A stretch of DNA of 64,000 nt from Alphaproteobacteria bacterium. Its GTDB lineage: Bacteria > Pseudomonadota > Alphaproteobacteria > Micavibrionales > Micavibrionaceae. This document shows positions 34,108-41,653 of the stretch, in pieces. The stretch lies in the NCBI GenBank assembly GCA_016125135.1, contig WGMJ01000018.1:208707-272706 (forward strand), given 5' to 3'. The notes beneath the pieces were generated by a model. The model was given only the letters and a program-made list of their open reading frames with translations, did not search any database and had not been told where the DNA came from. Numbering within the stretch: position 1 is the first letter of the stretch; each line of letters begins with the position of its first letter. The translations under genes were made by a program, and so were the position numbers.

Positions 34108-34485
34108 CTAGTTCCAGTTATAAATGAAGCGACCGATAGGATCTTCAGGCACATCAACTCTCTGCTCGAACGCACTTTGCAAAAGAACGTCCGCTTTAAT
34201 GGCAACTGGTATGGCGTTGGCAGCAATAAAAAATGCACTAACAAGCATAAGCCCAGCGCCACATATTTTTGCCCCCTCTGCTGCCTCTAACGATTCTTCT
34301 GGCGTGAGATCATCTGGTTCTGATTCAGATTTATTTTCTGTGTCCACATCTGCTGGCTGTTCTGTATTAACTTTGGCAGCAGCAAGTTCTTCTTTTGCTT
34401 CCGATTCCCACTCTTTTCCTAAATTATAAAAAACGCGGCCAAGTACACCGATGCCTGTCCCTACTGCAATTCCTACAAAGCTCAT
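34108..34485 (-). CDS. small membrane protein with an acidic middle
   Basis: The 125-residue protein has two hydrophobic segments: residues 1-16 (MSFVGIAVGTGIGVLG) and about 78-98 (ICGAGLMLVSAFFIAANAIPV), separated by a strongly acidic linker (VDTENKSESEPDDLTPEES). This suggests a membrane protein with a cytoplasmic or periplasmic acidic loop. The start at 34485 has AAGGA ten bases upstream. It converges with grpE, three bases from its stop. No family is recognised. Confidence 0.55.
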   Translation of the reverse strand: MSFVGIAVGTGIGVLGRVFYNLGKEWESEAKEELAAAKVNTEQPADVDTENKSESEPDDLTPEESLEAAEGAKICGAGLMLVSAFFIAANAIPVAIKADVLLQSAFEQRVDVPEDPIGRFIYNWN

Positions 34486-34543
34486 CTCTTTTTCCTTGTT
34501 AGAGCTTTTGAATGGCACGTTTTGTCAGCTTATGTCAATAAAA

Positions 34544-35209
34544 TTATAGAAAACTGCCCGCCCAAACTCGTAACTCCTTGAATTTCGGGATTTTTTGCGG
34601 GGCCTGCGTGTACAACTCAACAAAAGCCTGTACGGCGCGGAAATAGCGGCTTTTGAATTTCTGCTTCTGCGTATTTATTGCGCCTTTATATTGGCCTGTG
34701 CGTGCCAAGCCTACGAGCGCGTAGCTTGTTGCTAGTCTTTCTACGTCATCCCCGCAAAAGCGGGAATCTTGTGCCCTATTCTCTGAGATCCTCGCGTGCG
34801 CGAGGATGACACTATACAGCTCAAACAACGGCGCGGACGTATCGCGTGCATAGTTTTCTATATCAGCGATTTCATCGTGCAGATCCTGCTCGCGCGCAAC
34901 GAGTAGTTTTTCAAATAAGTCATAGGGCAGCTTGTACTTTTCAATAGCAAGCAGTAACTCGTCGAGCACTTCATGCTTGGTTGCTATTCCCTTTTCATAC
35001 CAGCGCGTGAAAGCATCGCGCCACCATTGCAGCCGTATAAGCCCCATGGTGGAACTTGTGACAACTTCACGCGTTTTTGCAATCTCGTGATTAAACATGC
35101 CAAGCGCCCAGAATGCGCTTTGCATATCTGCAGGCGCGAAAAGACTGAGGAAAAACCGGTCAGGGTCGTGCTTTTTCAGCAATATCCCGCATTGTGTTAG
35201 GTAGCTCAT
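34544..35209 (-). CDS. NDUFAF6-like squalene/phytoene synthase family protein
   Basis: The 221-residue protein has the trans-isoprenyl synthase fold but resembles the bacterial relatives of NDUFAF6, a mitochondrial complex I assembly factor: HDPDRFFLSLFAPADMQSAF, FNHEIAKTREVV and IRLQWWRDAF are typical. The classical DXXXD pairs of squalene synthases are not apparent, so catalysis is doubtful. Residues 134-155 (VILAHARIS...FCGDD) are an in-frame palindromic element placed just before LATSYALVGLART. The C-terminal part is short. A second complex I assembly relative (Mth938 type) lies at 36313. Confidence 0.75.
   Translation of the reverse strand: MSYLTQCGILLKKHDPDRFFLSLFAPADMQSAFWALGMFNHEIAKTREVVTSSTMGLIRLQWWRDAFTRWYEKGIATKHEVLDELLLAIEKYKLPYDLFEKLLVAREQDLHDEIADIENYARDTSAPLFELYSVILAHARISENRAQDSRFCGDDVERLATSYALVGLARTGQYKGAINTQKQKFKSRYFRAVQAFVELYTQAPQKIPKFKELRVWAGSFL
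34745..34810. repeat. two-hairpin palindromic element, copy 7 (66 bp), in frame inside the NDUFAF6-like gene
   Basis: GTCAT, hairpin with stem CCCGC/GCGGG around AAAA, spacer, hairpin with stem TCCTCGCG/CGCGAGGA around TG, ATGAC. It encodes exactly 22 codons on the minus strand in the same phase as copy 5 in lpxK. Confidence 0.92.
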
Positions 35210-35246
35210 TGCACTATATTGCTAACAAATAAAGGAGAGAATGACC

Positions 35247-35873
35247 ATGACTTTTACACTGCCCGAACTACCCTACAGCTATGACGCGCTCGGCCCTTAT
35301 ATGTCGAAAGAGACACTGGAATTCCACCATGACAAACACCACAAAGCCTATGTTGATAAAGCCAATGAGCTGATTAAAGGTACAGGCTGGGAAGGCAAAG
35401 CCCTTGAGGAAGCCATGGTGCTTGCATATAAAGACCCGAAACAAGCCGGTTTATTCAACCAGCTGGGCCAACATTACAACCATATCCATTTCTGGCACTG
35501 GATGAAAAAAGATGGCGGCGGCAAATCAGTCCCTGGCGCGCTTCAGAAAAAAATTGATTCAGATCTTGGTGGCTTTGAAGGCTTCCGCGATGGCTTTATT
35601 AAAGCCGGTGTGGGCCAGTTTGGCTCAGGCTGGTGCTGGCTCGCGCTTGATAACAACACAGGCAAGCTGGAAATTACAAAAACACCGAACGGTGAAAATC
35701 CGCTTGTAAGCGGCAAAACACCGTTGCTGGGTTGTGATGTGTGGGAACACTCCTACTATATTGACTACCGCAATGCGCGCCAGAAATATCTGGAAGCATT
35801 TGTAGATAACATGGTGAACTGGGATTATGTAGGCCAGCTATTTGAAGCAGGCCCTGTAAAATTAGCGGCTTAA
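35247..35873 (+). CDS. sodB: superoxide dismutase, Fe type
   Basis: SodB dismutates superoxide. The 208-residue protein has the metal ligands His (LEFHHDKHHKAYV), His (QHYNHIHFWHWM), and Asp/His in CDVWEHSYYIDYRN. The Gln before the second His (FNQLGQHYNH) sits where iron enzymes carry their active-site Gln, and the later NGENPL segment lacks the Gln of manganese enzymes, so iron is favoured; cambialism cannot be ruled out. Two ATGs are six bases apart; the second (35247) has the better spacing to AGGAG. A strong bidirectional terminator follows. Confidence 0.93.
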   Translation: MTFTLPELPYSYDALGPYMSKETLEFHHDKHHKAYVDKANELIKGTGWEGKALEEAMVLAYKDPKQAGLFNQLGQHYNHIHFWHWMKKDGGGKSVPGALQKKIDSDLGGFEGFRDGFIKAGVGQFGSGWCWLALDNNTGKLEITKTPNGENPLVSGKTPLLGCDVWEHSYYIDYRNARQKYLEAFVDNMVNWDYVGQLFEAGPVKLAA

Positions 35874-35882
35874 TATCCCCTG

Positions 35883-35910
35883 AAAAAACCGCCCTATTGG
35901 GCGGTTTTTT
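35883..35910. terminator. bidirectional rho-independent terminator after sodB
   Basis: AAAAAACCGCCC pairs with GGGCGGTTTTTT across TATT. The T run follows on the plus strand for sodB; the A run gives a T run on the minus strand for the gene ending at 35911. Confidence 0.88.
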
Positions 35911-36270
35911 TTATTGGCCAAGCTTCAAAGTGGCAATGCCCGCCTGGAATGCGCGCCAGTGATTATCAATGTATTCCTGACAATCAAGCCCGCCTTGTGT
36001 TGGTTTTGTTTCATCGTATAGCTTGCAGAGATTATCTTTCATATTTTCTATTGCAAGATCACGGTAGTCAGCCTCGCCAACAATTTTTACAATACTATCG
36101 TCTGTATCTACATAGTATGACTCAGCCAGTAGCGCATTCACTCTTGCAAAGGCTGTGGCAAGCTTTGCCGGTTCCTGCTCCCGAATTGATTTTGTTTTAT
36201 CTGTAGACGCTGTTTGAAACGCCTCGAAATAGTCGGCATCTTGCTCTTTAAAAATTTCACGCAGAAACAT
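35911..36270 (-). CDS. hypothetical protein, 119 residues
   Basis: The protein is soluble, acidic and helical (MFLREIFKEQDADYFEAFQT...), with two cysteines near residues 84 and 97 (DNLCKLYDE and LDCQEY). I recognise no family. It has its own promoter (36300-36329) overlapping the end of the Mth938-type gene, AAGGG ten bases before ATG, and a terminator at its stop, so it looks like an independent single-gene unit inserted between the secF cluster and sodB. Confidence 0.6.
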   Translation of the reverse strand: MFLREIFKEQDADYFEAFQTASTDKTKSIREQEPAKLATAFARVNALLAESYYVDTDDSIVKIVGEADYRDLAIENMKDNLCKLYDETKPTQGGLDCQEYIDNHWRAFQAGIATLKLGQ

Positions 36271-36299
36271 GGTACACAGCCCTTCCCTTATTTTCCGCC

Positions 36300-36329
36300 C
36301 TTATAGAAAATATCAGGCCGCGCTGTCAA
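36300..36329 (-). promoter_or_regulatory. sigma70-type promoter for the 35911-36270 gene
   Basis: On the minus strand TTGACA (36324-36329), 18 bp spacer, TATAAG (36300-36305). The -35 box lies inside the last codons of the Mth938-type gene. Confidence 0.6.
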
Positions 36330-36666
36330 ATATTAAAATGGCAGCTACACGCCGGCCTTCGGCCATTAATACATTGTAGGTGCGGCAGGCTGCCCCTAAA
36401 TCCATGGCTTCTATAATGATTTTCTGCGCACGGGCCTGCTGGCGGCCGTCAAAATCGACCCCGCCAAAACCGCGGGATGAGCCGAAAACCAGCACATCCA
36501 GATCAGGCTTCTGGGCCAGAAACTGGGGGAGTGAGTCGAAATCCTCGACATGATCGGGAAATACAACAACATTGCGCGCAAATGTTTCACTGCTAATACG
36601 AAACCCGTCTACACCATATGACTGGATAACCTTGCGGTCGCGTCCGATCAGTGGCGTGACATCCAT
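36313..36666 (-). CDS. Mth938-type (DUF498, NDUFAF3-like) protein
   Basis: The 117-residue protein MDVTPLIGRDRKVIQSYGVDGFRIS continues with VVVFPDHVEDFDSL, LDVLVFGSSRGFGGVDF and YNVLMAEGRRVAAILI, the pattern of the Mth938 domain. Mitochondrial NDUFAF3 belongs to this family and assists complex I assembly with NDUFAF4; the bacterial role is not established. The start codon follows the secF stop directly, so it is cotranscribed with secF, a linkage I recall as common in alphaproteobacteria. Confidence 0.85.
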   Translation of the reverse strand: MDVTPLIGRDRKVIQSYGVDGFRISSETFARNVVVFPDHVEDFDSLPQFLAQKPDLDVLVFGSSRGFGGVDFDGRQQARAQKIIIEAMDLGAACRTYNVLMAEGRRVAAILIFDSAA

Positions 36667-37599
36667 TTAGTTGGCGTCCTTGCTACCGCGACTGACCTTG
36701 AAGATCGCAAGTAGCGGTGCGGCGACATAGATCGACGAGAATGTTCCAATAACAATACCGAACACAAGCGCATAAGTGAACGAGCGAATAACTTCACCGC
36801 CAAACACAAGCAACGCAATAAGCGCCAGCAAAGTTGTGGTCGATGTCATGAGTGAACGTGCGAGCGTCTGGTTGGTCGACAGGTTCAAAAGTTCAAGAAT
36901 TGGCATTTTACGGTATTTACGCAAATTCTCGCGGATGCGGTCATAAACAACCACCGTATCGTTCAAAGAATAACCGGCGACCAGCAACACTGCCGCAAGT
37001 GTGGAAAGGTCAAACGCGATACCTGTAATGGAAATAAGCCCCATCGTCGCCACCATATCATGGAAGAGCGCGATAACAGCCGCGGCACCGAACTGCCACT
37101 CGAAGCGCAGCCAGAGATAGGCAAAAATACCAAGCATGGAAAGCGTGAACGCCCAGAAACCCGCACGCTTCAGCTCTTCACCCACTTGCGGCCCTACATA
37201 TTCAGCGCGGCGTATATCAACGTTATATTCGCCGTATTTTTGCATCAACGCTGTTGTGACTTCGGCCTGTATCTTTTTGCCTGCATCTTCTTCCGCAATA
37301 GCTTTTGCATCCTGCCCGATACGGATAAGAAGTGTATTTGCATCACCGAACTCCTGAATGGAAATCTCGCCGAGATTAAGCGCGGCAAGGTCCTGCCGCA
37401 CATCGGCCACATTAAACTCACGGTCGATCCCCACCTCAATAAGTGTACCGCCCGAGAAATCGATCCCGTAATTCAGGCCCTTTATAAAAAGAATAGAAAA
37501 AGCCCCGAGGATAATAAGGAGCGAAACCGCATAAGCCAGAAATCTTTTTCCGATAAAGTCGAACTTTGGCTCGTCTGGAAATAACTGAAAATAACCCAT
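36667..37599 (-). CDS. secF: protein translocase subunit SecF
   Basis: SecF with SecD uses the proton gradient to pull exported proteins to the periplasm. The 310-residue protein has the first transmembrane segment with LNYGIDFSGGTLIEVG after it, the periplasmic domain with QEFGDANTLLIRIGQD, then five membrane spans with GYSLNDTVVVYDRIREN and LARSLMTSTTTLLALIALLVFGG, all diagnostic. It follows secD by 12 bp. Length is usual. Confidence 0.97.
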   Translation of the reverse strand: MGYFQLFPDEPKFDFIGKRFLAYAVSLLIILGAFSILFIKGLNYGIDFSGGTLIEVGIDREFNVADVRQDLAALNLGEISIQEFGDANTLLIRIGQDAKAIAEEDAGKKIQAEVTTALMQKYGEYNVDIRRAEYVGPQVGEELKRAGFWAFTLSMLGIFAYLWLRFEWQFGAAAVIALFHDMVATMGLISITGIAFDLSTLAAVLLVAGYSLNDTVVVYDRIRENLRKYRKMPILELLNLSTNQTLARSLMTSTTTLLALIALLVFGGEVIRSFTYALVFGIVIGTFSSIYVAAPLLAIFKVSRGSKDAN

Positions 37600-37611
37600 A
37601 ACTTTAAACCT

Positions 37612-39168
37612 CTATAAAACCAGTTGCGCCGGACGCTTCGCCCGCAGCCATGTCACCATCAACAGACGTGAAACATACAGGGCCGAGAAAAGCGATGTGA
37701 ATGTACCGATAATGAGCGTGACCGCAAACCCACGCACAGGGCCTGCACCCAGCATAAACAGGAACACCGCGGCAATAATTGAGGTCATATTCGCATCGAT
37801 GATCGACGACATTGCGTTTTTATAGGCTGAGTCAATTGCCACAATGGGCGTTTTGCCTGCGCGTAATTCTTCTTTCAACCGCTCGAAAATAAGCACGTTT
37901 GCATCAACCGCCATACCGATGGTGAGAACGATACCTGCGATACCGGGCAAAGTGAGCGTTGCCTGCAACATGGAGAGCACAGCGATAATGAGAACCAAGT
38001 TTATAACAAGTGCGATATTGGCAAGGCTGCCGAACACAAGGCGGTAATTCCAGATCATGTAGATCGCAACAAAGAGCATTGCGAACATAACAGCTGTTTT
38101 ACCCGCCTCGACCGAGTCACTACCTAGTGATGGCCCCACTGTTCTTTCTTCCATCACCTTTAAAGGCGCCGGGAGCGCACCGGCACGGAGCAACAGCGCC
38201 AGATCATTCGCGCTTTGAATATTGAAGTTACCGGAAATGACCGCACCACCACCGCAAATGGCTTCGTTAATGCGCGGCGCCGAAATAACCTCGTTATCAA
38301 GAACAATAGCGAAGGGCTTGCTGACATTTTCGCGTGTTGTGTTACAGAACAGCCGTGCGCCGATATTGTTGAGCTTGAAGCTGACAATCGCCGAGCCGCT
38401 TTGCGGGTCCATGGTCGGGTTCGCATCAACCAGCATATCGCCAGTTAAAACAGGGCGACGGACAAGCGGTACTTCTGCCCCGCCCGCATCAACTGAAGGC
38501 AAACGCAATGCCAACGGGCTATTGTTCAGATCAACCAGATGGAAGGAAAGCTTTGCTGTACGGCCAAGGATTTCCTTGATACGTGTCGGGTCATCAAGCC
38601 CGGGAAGTTGAACCACGATACGGTCTTCGCCCTGACGCTGGATCACAGGCTCGCGTGTGCCTGTTTCATCGATACGGCGGCGGACAATCTCGATAGATTG
38701 CTCGAGTGTTTTCACCTTGATGTCATTCACCGCAGATTCTTCATACTGCGCTGTGACCACTTCGCCCACTTTTGAAACAGTCATAGTCGGGTCAAGTTTG
38801 GCAATCAGCTTGCGGGCATTGTCGGCATCGTCAACGCTCGAGAAAGTGAATTCAGCCTTGTCGTCTTGAAGCTCAACAATGCTTTTCAGCGGGCGTATTT
38901 TTTGCTTGGCAAGGTCGGAGCGGGCGGTTGTTAAAACTGTATCCAGCTTGTCTTTCATCACCGCCGAGAGATCAACCTGTAGCAACAAGTGCGAACCACC
39001 CTGCAGATCAAGGCCAAGATTAATGCCCTGATGCGGCAACCATACCGGTATATTGGCTGCGGCCCATTCTTTTGTTTTCTCTGAAAACATATTCGGCGCT
39101 GCATAGGCAAGGCCCAGCAAGCACACCAGTATGACCATTATTATTTTGCCGCGGCTAAAATTCAGCAT
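37612..39168 (-). CDS. secD: protein translocase subunit SecD
   Basis: The 518-residue protein has an N-terminal span (IIMVILVCLLGLAYAAP), the GINLGLDLQGGSHLLLQVD motif, a large periplasmic domain with RRRIDETGTREPVIQRQGEDRIVVQLPG (landmark TGTREPVIQRQG), and five C-terminal spans with GLTLGMAVDANVLIFERLKEEL-type sequence (TIGMAVDANVLIFERLKEEL). The start at 39168 has AAGGA eight to thirteen bases upstream. A composite palindromic repeat separates it from yajC. Confidence 0.97.
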   Translation of the reverse strand: MLNFSRGKIIMVILVCLLGLAYAAPNMFSEKTKEWAAANIPVWLPHQGINLGLDLQGGSHLLLQVDLSAVMKDKLDTVLTTARSDLAKQKIRPLKSIVELQDDKAEFTFSSVDDADNARKLIAKLDPTMTVSKVGEVVTAQYEESAVNDIKVKTLEQSIEIVRRRIDETGTREPVIQRQGEDRIVVQLPGLDDPTRIKEILGRTAKLSFHLVDLNNSPLALRLPSVDAGGAEVPLVRRPVLTGDMLVDANPTMDPQSGSAIVSFKLNNIGARLFCNTTRENVSKPFAIVLDNEVISAPRINEAICGGGAVISGNFNIQSANDLALLLRAGALPAPLKVMEERTVGPSLGSDSVEAGKTAVMFAMLFVAIYMIWNYRLVFGSLANIALVINLVLIIAVLSMLQATLTLPGIAGIVLTIGMAVDANVLIFERLKEELRAGKTPIVAIDSAYKNAMSSIIDANMTSIIAAVFLFMLGAGPVRGFAVTLIIGTFTSLFSALYVSRLLMVTWLRAKRPAQLVL

Positions 39169-39185
39169 TTCTTTTTTCCTTTTTC

Positions 39186-39286
39186 CCCCTCCCATAGGGA
39201 GGGGATTTAAGGGGAGGGGTTAAAGATTATGAGCTTTAATTCGTAATCCTTTACCCCTCACCCTACCCTCTCCCATAGGGAGAGGG
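39186..39286. repeat. second type of composite palindromic repeat between yajC and secD
   Basis: Left hairpin CCCCTCCCATAGGGAGGGG at 39186-39204 and right hairpin with stem CCCTCTCCC/GGGAGAGGG around ATA at 39266-39286 flank a core in which GGGGTTAAAGATTA is nearly complementary to TAATCCTTTACCCC. The layout, two hairpins around a core, resembles the GTCAT family but the sequence is unrelated. Confidence 0.8.
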
Positions 39287-39292
39287 TTTGTT

Positions 39293-39664
39293 TTATTTCT
39301 TAGCGCTATCCGTTTTAGGTTCGTACTTGCCAATAACCGAGTTGCGCAAAACGGTGATTGAACCATTGCCGACATCAAGCTGCATTTCATTGTCGTTCAT
39401 CGCTTCGATTTTTCCAATCAACCCGCCCTGTGTAACAACGCGGTCACCCTTTTGCAGAGCGCCGAGCATATTATTGTGCTCTTTCAGGCGTTTTTGTTGC
39501 GGGCGGATCATCAGGAAATAGAACATGACAACCAGTACAACCACGAGCAGCATATTCATCATAAATGCTTCGCCTGCGGCAGGGGCCGTGGCGGCGGTTG
39601 CTGTTATTGCATCAGGGGCTGTTTCAGTTGCGGCTTCTTGGGCCAGCGCTTTTGATATGAACAT
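39293..39664 (-). CDS. yajC: preprotein translocase subunit YajC
   Basis: YajC associates with SecDF. The 123-residue protein has an alanine/threonine-rich N-terminus, one membrane span (MNMLLVVVLVVMFYFLMI), then RPQQKRLKEHNNMLGALQKGDRVVTQGGLIGKI, the family signature (RPQQKR, GDRVVTQGG). GGAG lies about eleven bases before ATG. It heads the yajC-secD-secF-Mth938 operon. Confidence 0.96.
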   Translation of the reverse strand: MFISKALAQEAATETAPDAITATAATAPAAGEAFMMNMLLVVVLVVMFYFLMIRPQQKRLKEHNNMLGALQKGDRVVTQGGLIGKIEAMNDNEMQLDVGNGSITVLRNSVIGKYEPKTDSAKK

Positions 39665-39739
39665 AATTCGGGACTCCGTTTGTTAGGTTCCCGAATATAG
39701 AGAAGCGTGTGAAGATAACAAGGCCGCGAACAGGATTAA

Positions 39740-40579
39740 CTATATGTAATCCGCAGGATTTTCAGGGTTTTTACCCTTTCTGACCTCGAAATGAAGCTGC
39801 GGCTGCGCCACGTTGCCGGTTGTACCGACAGTTCCAATCGGTTGGCCCCGCATAATGCGCTGGCCCTTGGCAACATGCGTTTCGGCCAGATGCCCGTAAG
39901 CGGTTACGAAACCACCCTCATGCTTCACCAGAATAATATTGCCGTAAGCAGGTACAGCGCGGCCTACATAAACAACCTCGCCTGTTTCGGCCACTTTTAC
40001 CGAGGTACCCGCAGGGGCTGCAATGTTAATGCCGTCATTCTTCTGGCCCATACCGTTATCACCGAAGTTTGCAAGCACACGACCATCAACAGGACGGTAG
40101 AAGCGCCCGTTCCCGCCAAGCGGTGGAAGTTGCTGCGCTAGTGGCTGCGTATAAATAGCTTGTTGTAATAAAGGTTGCTGCTGCACGGGCGGTGGCTGGT
40201 AGGCCGCCGCCTGAATAACAGGTTGCGCAATAGGCGCATCGGCAAAGAATTGTGGTAGCGCCTCGGCGAGATCAGGCGAGAGTGGCAAGCGTAACCGCTG
40301 CCCTTGTTGTATCTGCATGCCGGATGTCAGATTGTTCAATGATGAAATCATCTGCGCGCTGACATTATAACGTTCGGCTATATTATTGACCGTGTCCCCG
40401 CGCGAGGCCGTATGCACACCGGATGCGCCCACGCCGTCACTTGCGCCATACATATATACAGGCGCGGGCGTATCGTTATTTCCGCAAGCAGAAAGGAGCG
40501 ATATTACAATTACATGGAGAGGGAATCTAAGCCAGCTCTCCAAGCTCTTTGAGGAGATAGGTAGAGGGATCCGGAACAT
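39740..40579 (-). CDS. LysM and M23 peptidase lipoprotein (NlpD-like murein hydrolase activator)
   Basis: The protein (279 residues from this start) has a lipoprotein signal ending LLSAC, a LysM domain (HTASRGDTVNNIAERYNVSAQMISSLNNL...IQQGQRLRLP), a proline/glutamine-rich linker, and a C-terminal M23 domain (GRVLANFGDNGMGQKNDGINIAAPAG..., GNIILVKHEGGFVTAYGHL, PQLHFEVRKGKNPENP). The first zinc motif reads KNDGINI with Asn for the usual His, so like E. coli NlpD and EnvC it probably lacks catalysis and activates amidases. The N-terminus is uncertain: this start overlaps pcm by 53 bp, and a TTG near 40546 is an alternative. Confidence 0.82.
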   Translation of the reverse strand: MFRIPLPISSKSLESWLRFPLHVIVISLLSACGNNDTPAPVYMYGASDGVGASGVHTASRGDTVNNIAERYNVSAQMISSLNNLTSGMQIQQGQRLRLPLSPDLAEALPQFFADAPIAQPVIQAAAYQPPPVQQQPLLQQAIYTQPLAQQLPPLGGNGRFYRPVDGRVLANFGDNGMGQKNDGINIAAPAGTSVKVAETGEVVYVGRAVPAYGNIILVKHEGGFVTAYGHLAETHVAKGQRIMRGQPIGTVGTTGNVAQPQLHFEVRKGKNPENPADYI

Positions 40580-41216
40580 CTGGTAATAATGGTACGAAAC
40601 GAACCGTTAATAATTCTTTAACCGAGAAAACATCGCCTTGCTCTTTTTTGTAGCGCATCAGCTTTTGCCCGCCCTCAATTGTGCCTACAGGCATTACAAG
40701 AATGCCGCCATCCTTAAGCTGGTCGAAGAAAGCCGCAGGCGGCTTCATGGCAGCAGCAGCTGTACATATAATTCTGTCAAATGGCAATTGTGATTTCTCG
40801 GGCCAGCCTTTCATACCATCTGCTGCAATGGCGGTGATGTTCCCGAGGCGTAATTTTCTGAAGACCTCTTCGGCGCGCTCCAAAAGTGGCTTGTGCCGTT
40901 CAATTGTATAAACACGGCGGCACATATTGGCGAGGATCGACGTCTGGTAGCCTGACCCCGTCCCGATCTCCAACACCTTGCAGCTTTTATCAAGCTCTAG
41001 CGCTTCCGTCATAAACGCCACAATAAAAGGCTGGCTGATTGTCTGGCCTAAGCCAATCGGCAGCGCTGTGTCCTCATAGGCTTTGTCGTGCAACGGCAGC
41101 GGGATAAAAATCTCGCGCGGCACTTTCTCCATAGCGCTGAGTGTATCCGTATCGCGGATACCCATATTGCGCAAATGCATGATCAGGCGGATTTTATTGG
41201 CAGGGTCAATCGTCAT
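40527..41216 (-). CDS. pcm: protein-L-isoaspartate O-methyltransferase
   Basis: Pcm methylates isoaspartyl residues in damaged proteins so they can revert. The 229-residue class I methyltransferase has VPREIFIP, the LPIGLGQTISQPFIVAFMTEALEL region, the SAM motif VLEIGTGSGYQTSIL, and DRIICTAAAAMKPPAAFFDQLKDGGILVMPVG (landmarks ICTAAA and GGILVMPVG). It overlaps the GNAT gene upstream by four bases. In many alphaproteobacteria surE sits between serS and pcm; here a GNAT gene does. Confidence 0.94.
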   Translation of the reverse strand: MTIDPANKIRLIMHLRNMGIRDTDTLSAMEKVPREIFIPLPLHDKAYEDTALPIGLGQTISQPFIVAFMTEALELDKSCKVLEIGTGSGYQTSILANMCRRVYTIERHKPLLERAEEVFRKLRLGNITAIAADGMKGWPEKSQLPFDRIICTAAAAMKPPAAFFDQLKDGGILVMPVGTIEGGQKLMRYKKEQGDVFSVKELLTVRFVPLLPDVPDPSTYLLKELGELA

Positions 41217-41653
41217 TGCCTGTCCAGTATAGCCTGAATTTCAATTCTGAAAAACTGCTCTTCGCCATGCGGCAGGTCCAGCGTGTTCAATTTCCTGAAA
41301 CCCTGCTTCAAATGGAAGCTGATCCCCATATTGTTAATGACTTCGCTTGAGCTAATCAGCTCTTTATAGCCTTTGGCAGCAATCGCCTGCGCGGCAGTAC
41401 GCATAAGGAGCGTTCCTATTTTATCGCGCTGGAACTCGGGCCGCACTTTGAGAAGCTCGATAAAAGGACAATCACCCCACCAGACACAATAAATGACGAA
41501 GCCCGCAGGCACGCCGTCTTTCTTCGCCACAAAAACGCTTTTATCGTTTATACGGGCTTGCAGATATTCTACAGGTTTACTGTCAGGAAATTCCCCGCCG
41601 AAACAGATACGGAGATCATCAAGCGTCACATCATTTGTAATCGTTACACTCAA
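41213..41653 (-). CDS. GNAT-family N-acetyltransferase
   Basis: The 146-residue protein shows GNAT features: [40 protein letters not shown] with the acetyl-CoA loop (Q/R-x-x-G-x-G/A seen as QRDKIGT), [11 protein letters not shown] and [13 protein letters not shown]. The substrate is unknown. It overlaps serS by four bases and pcm by four bases, so all three are translated as a coupled set. It stands where surE is usual. Confidence 0.8.
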   Translation of the reverse strand: MSVTITNDVTLDDLRICFGGEFPDSKPVEYLQARINDKSVFVAKKDGVPAGFVIYCVWWGDCPFIELLKVRPEFQRDKIGTLLMRTAAQAIAAKGYKELISSSEVINNMGISFHLKQGFRKLNTLDLPHGEEQFFRIEIQAILDRQ

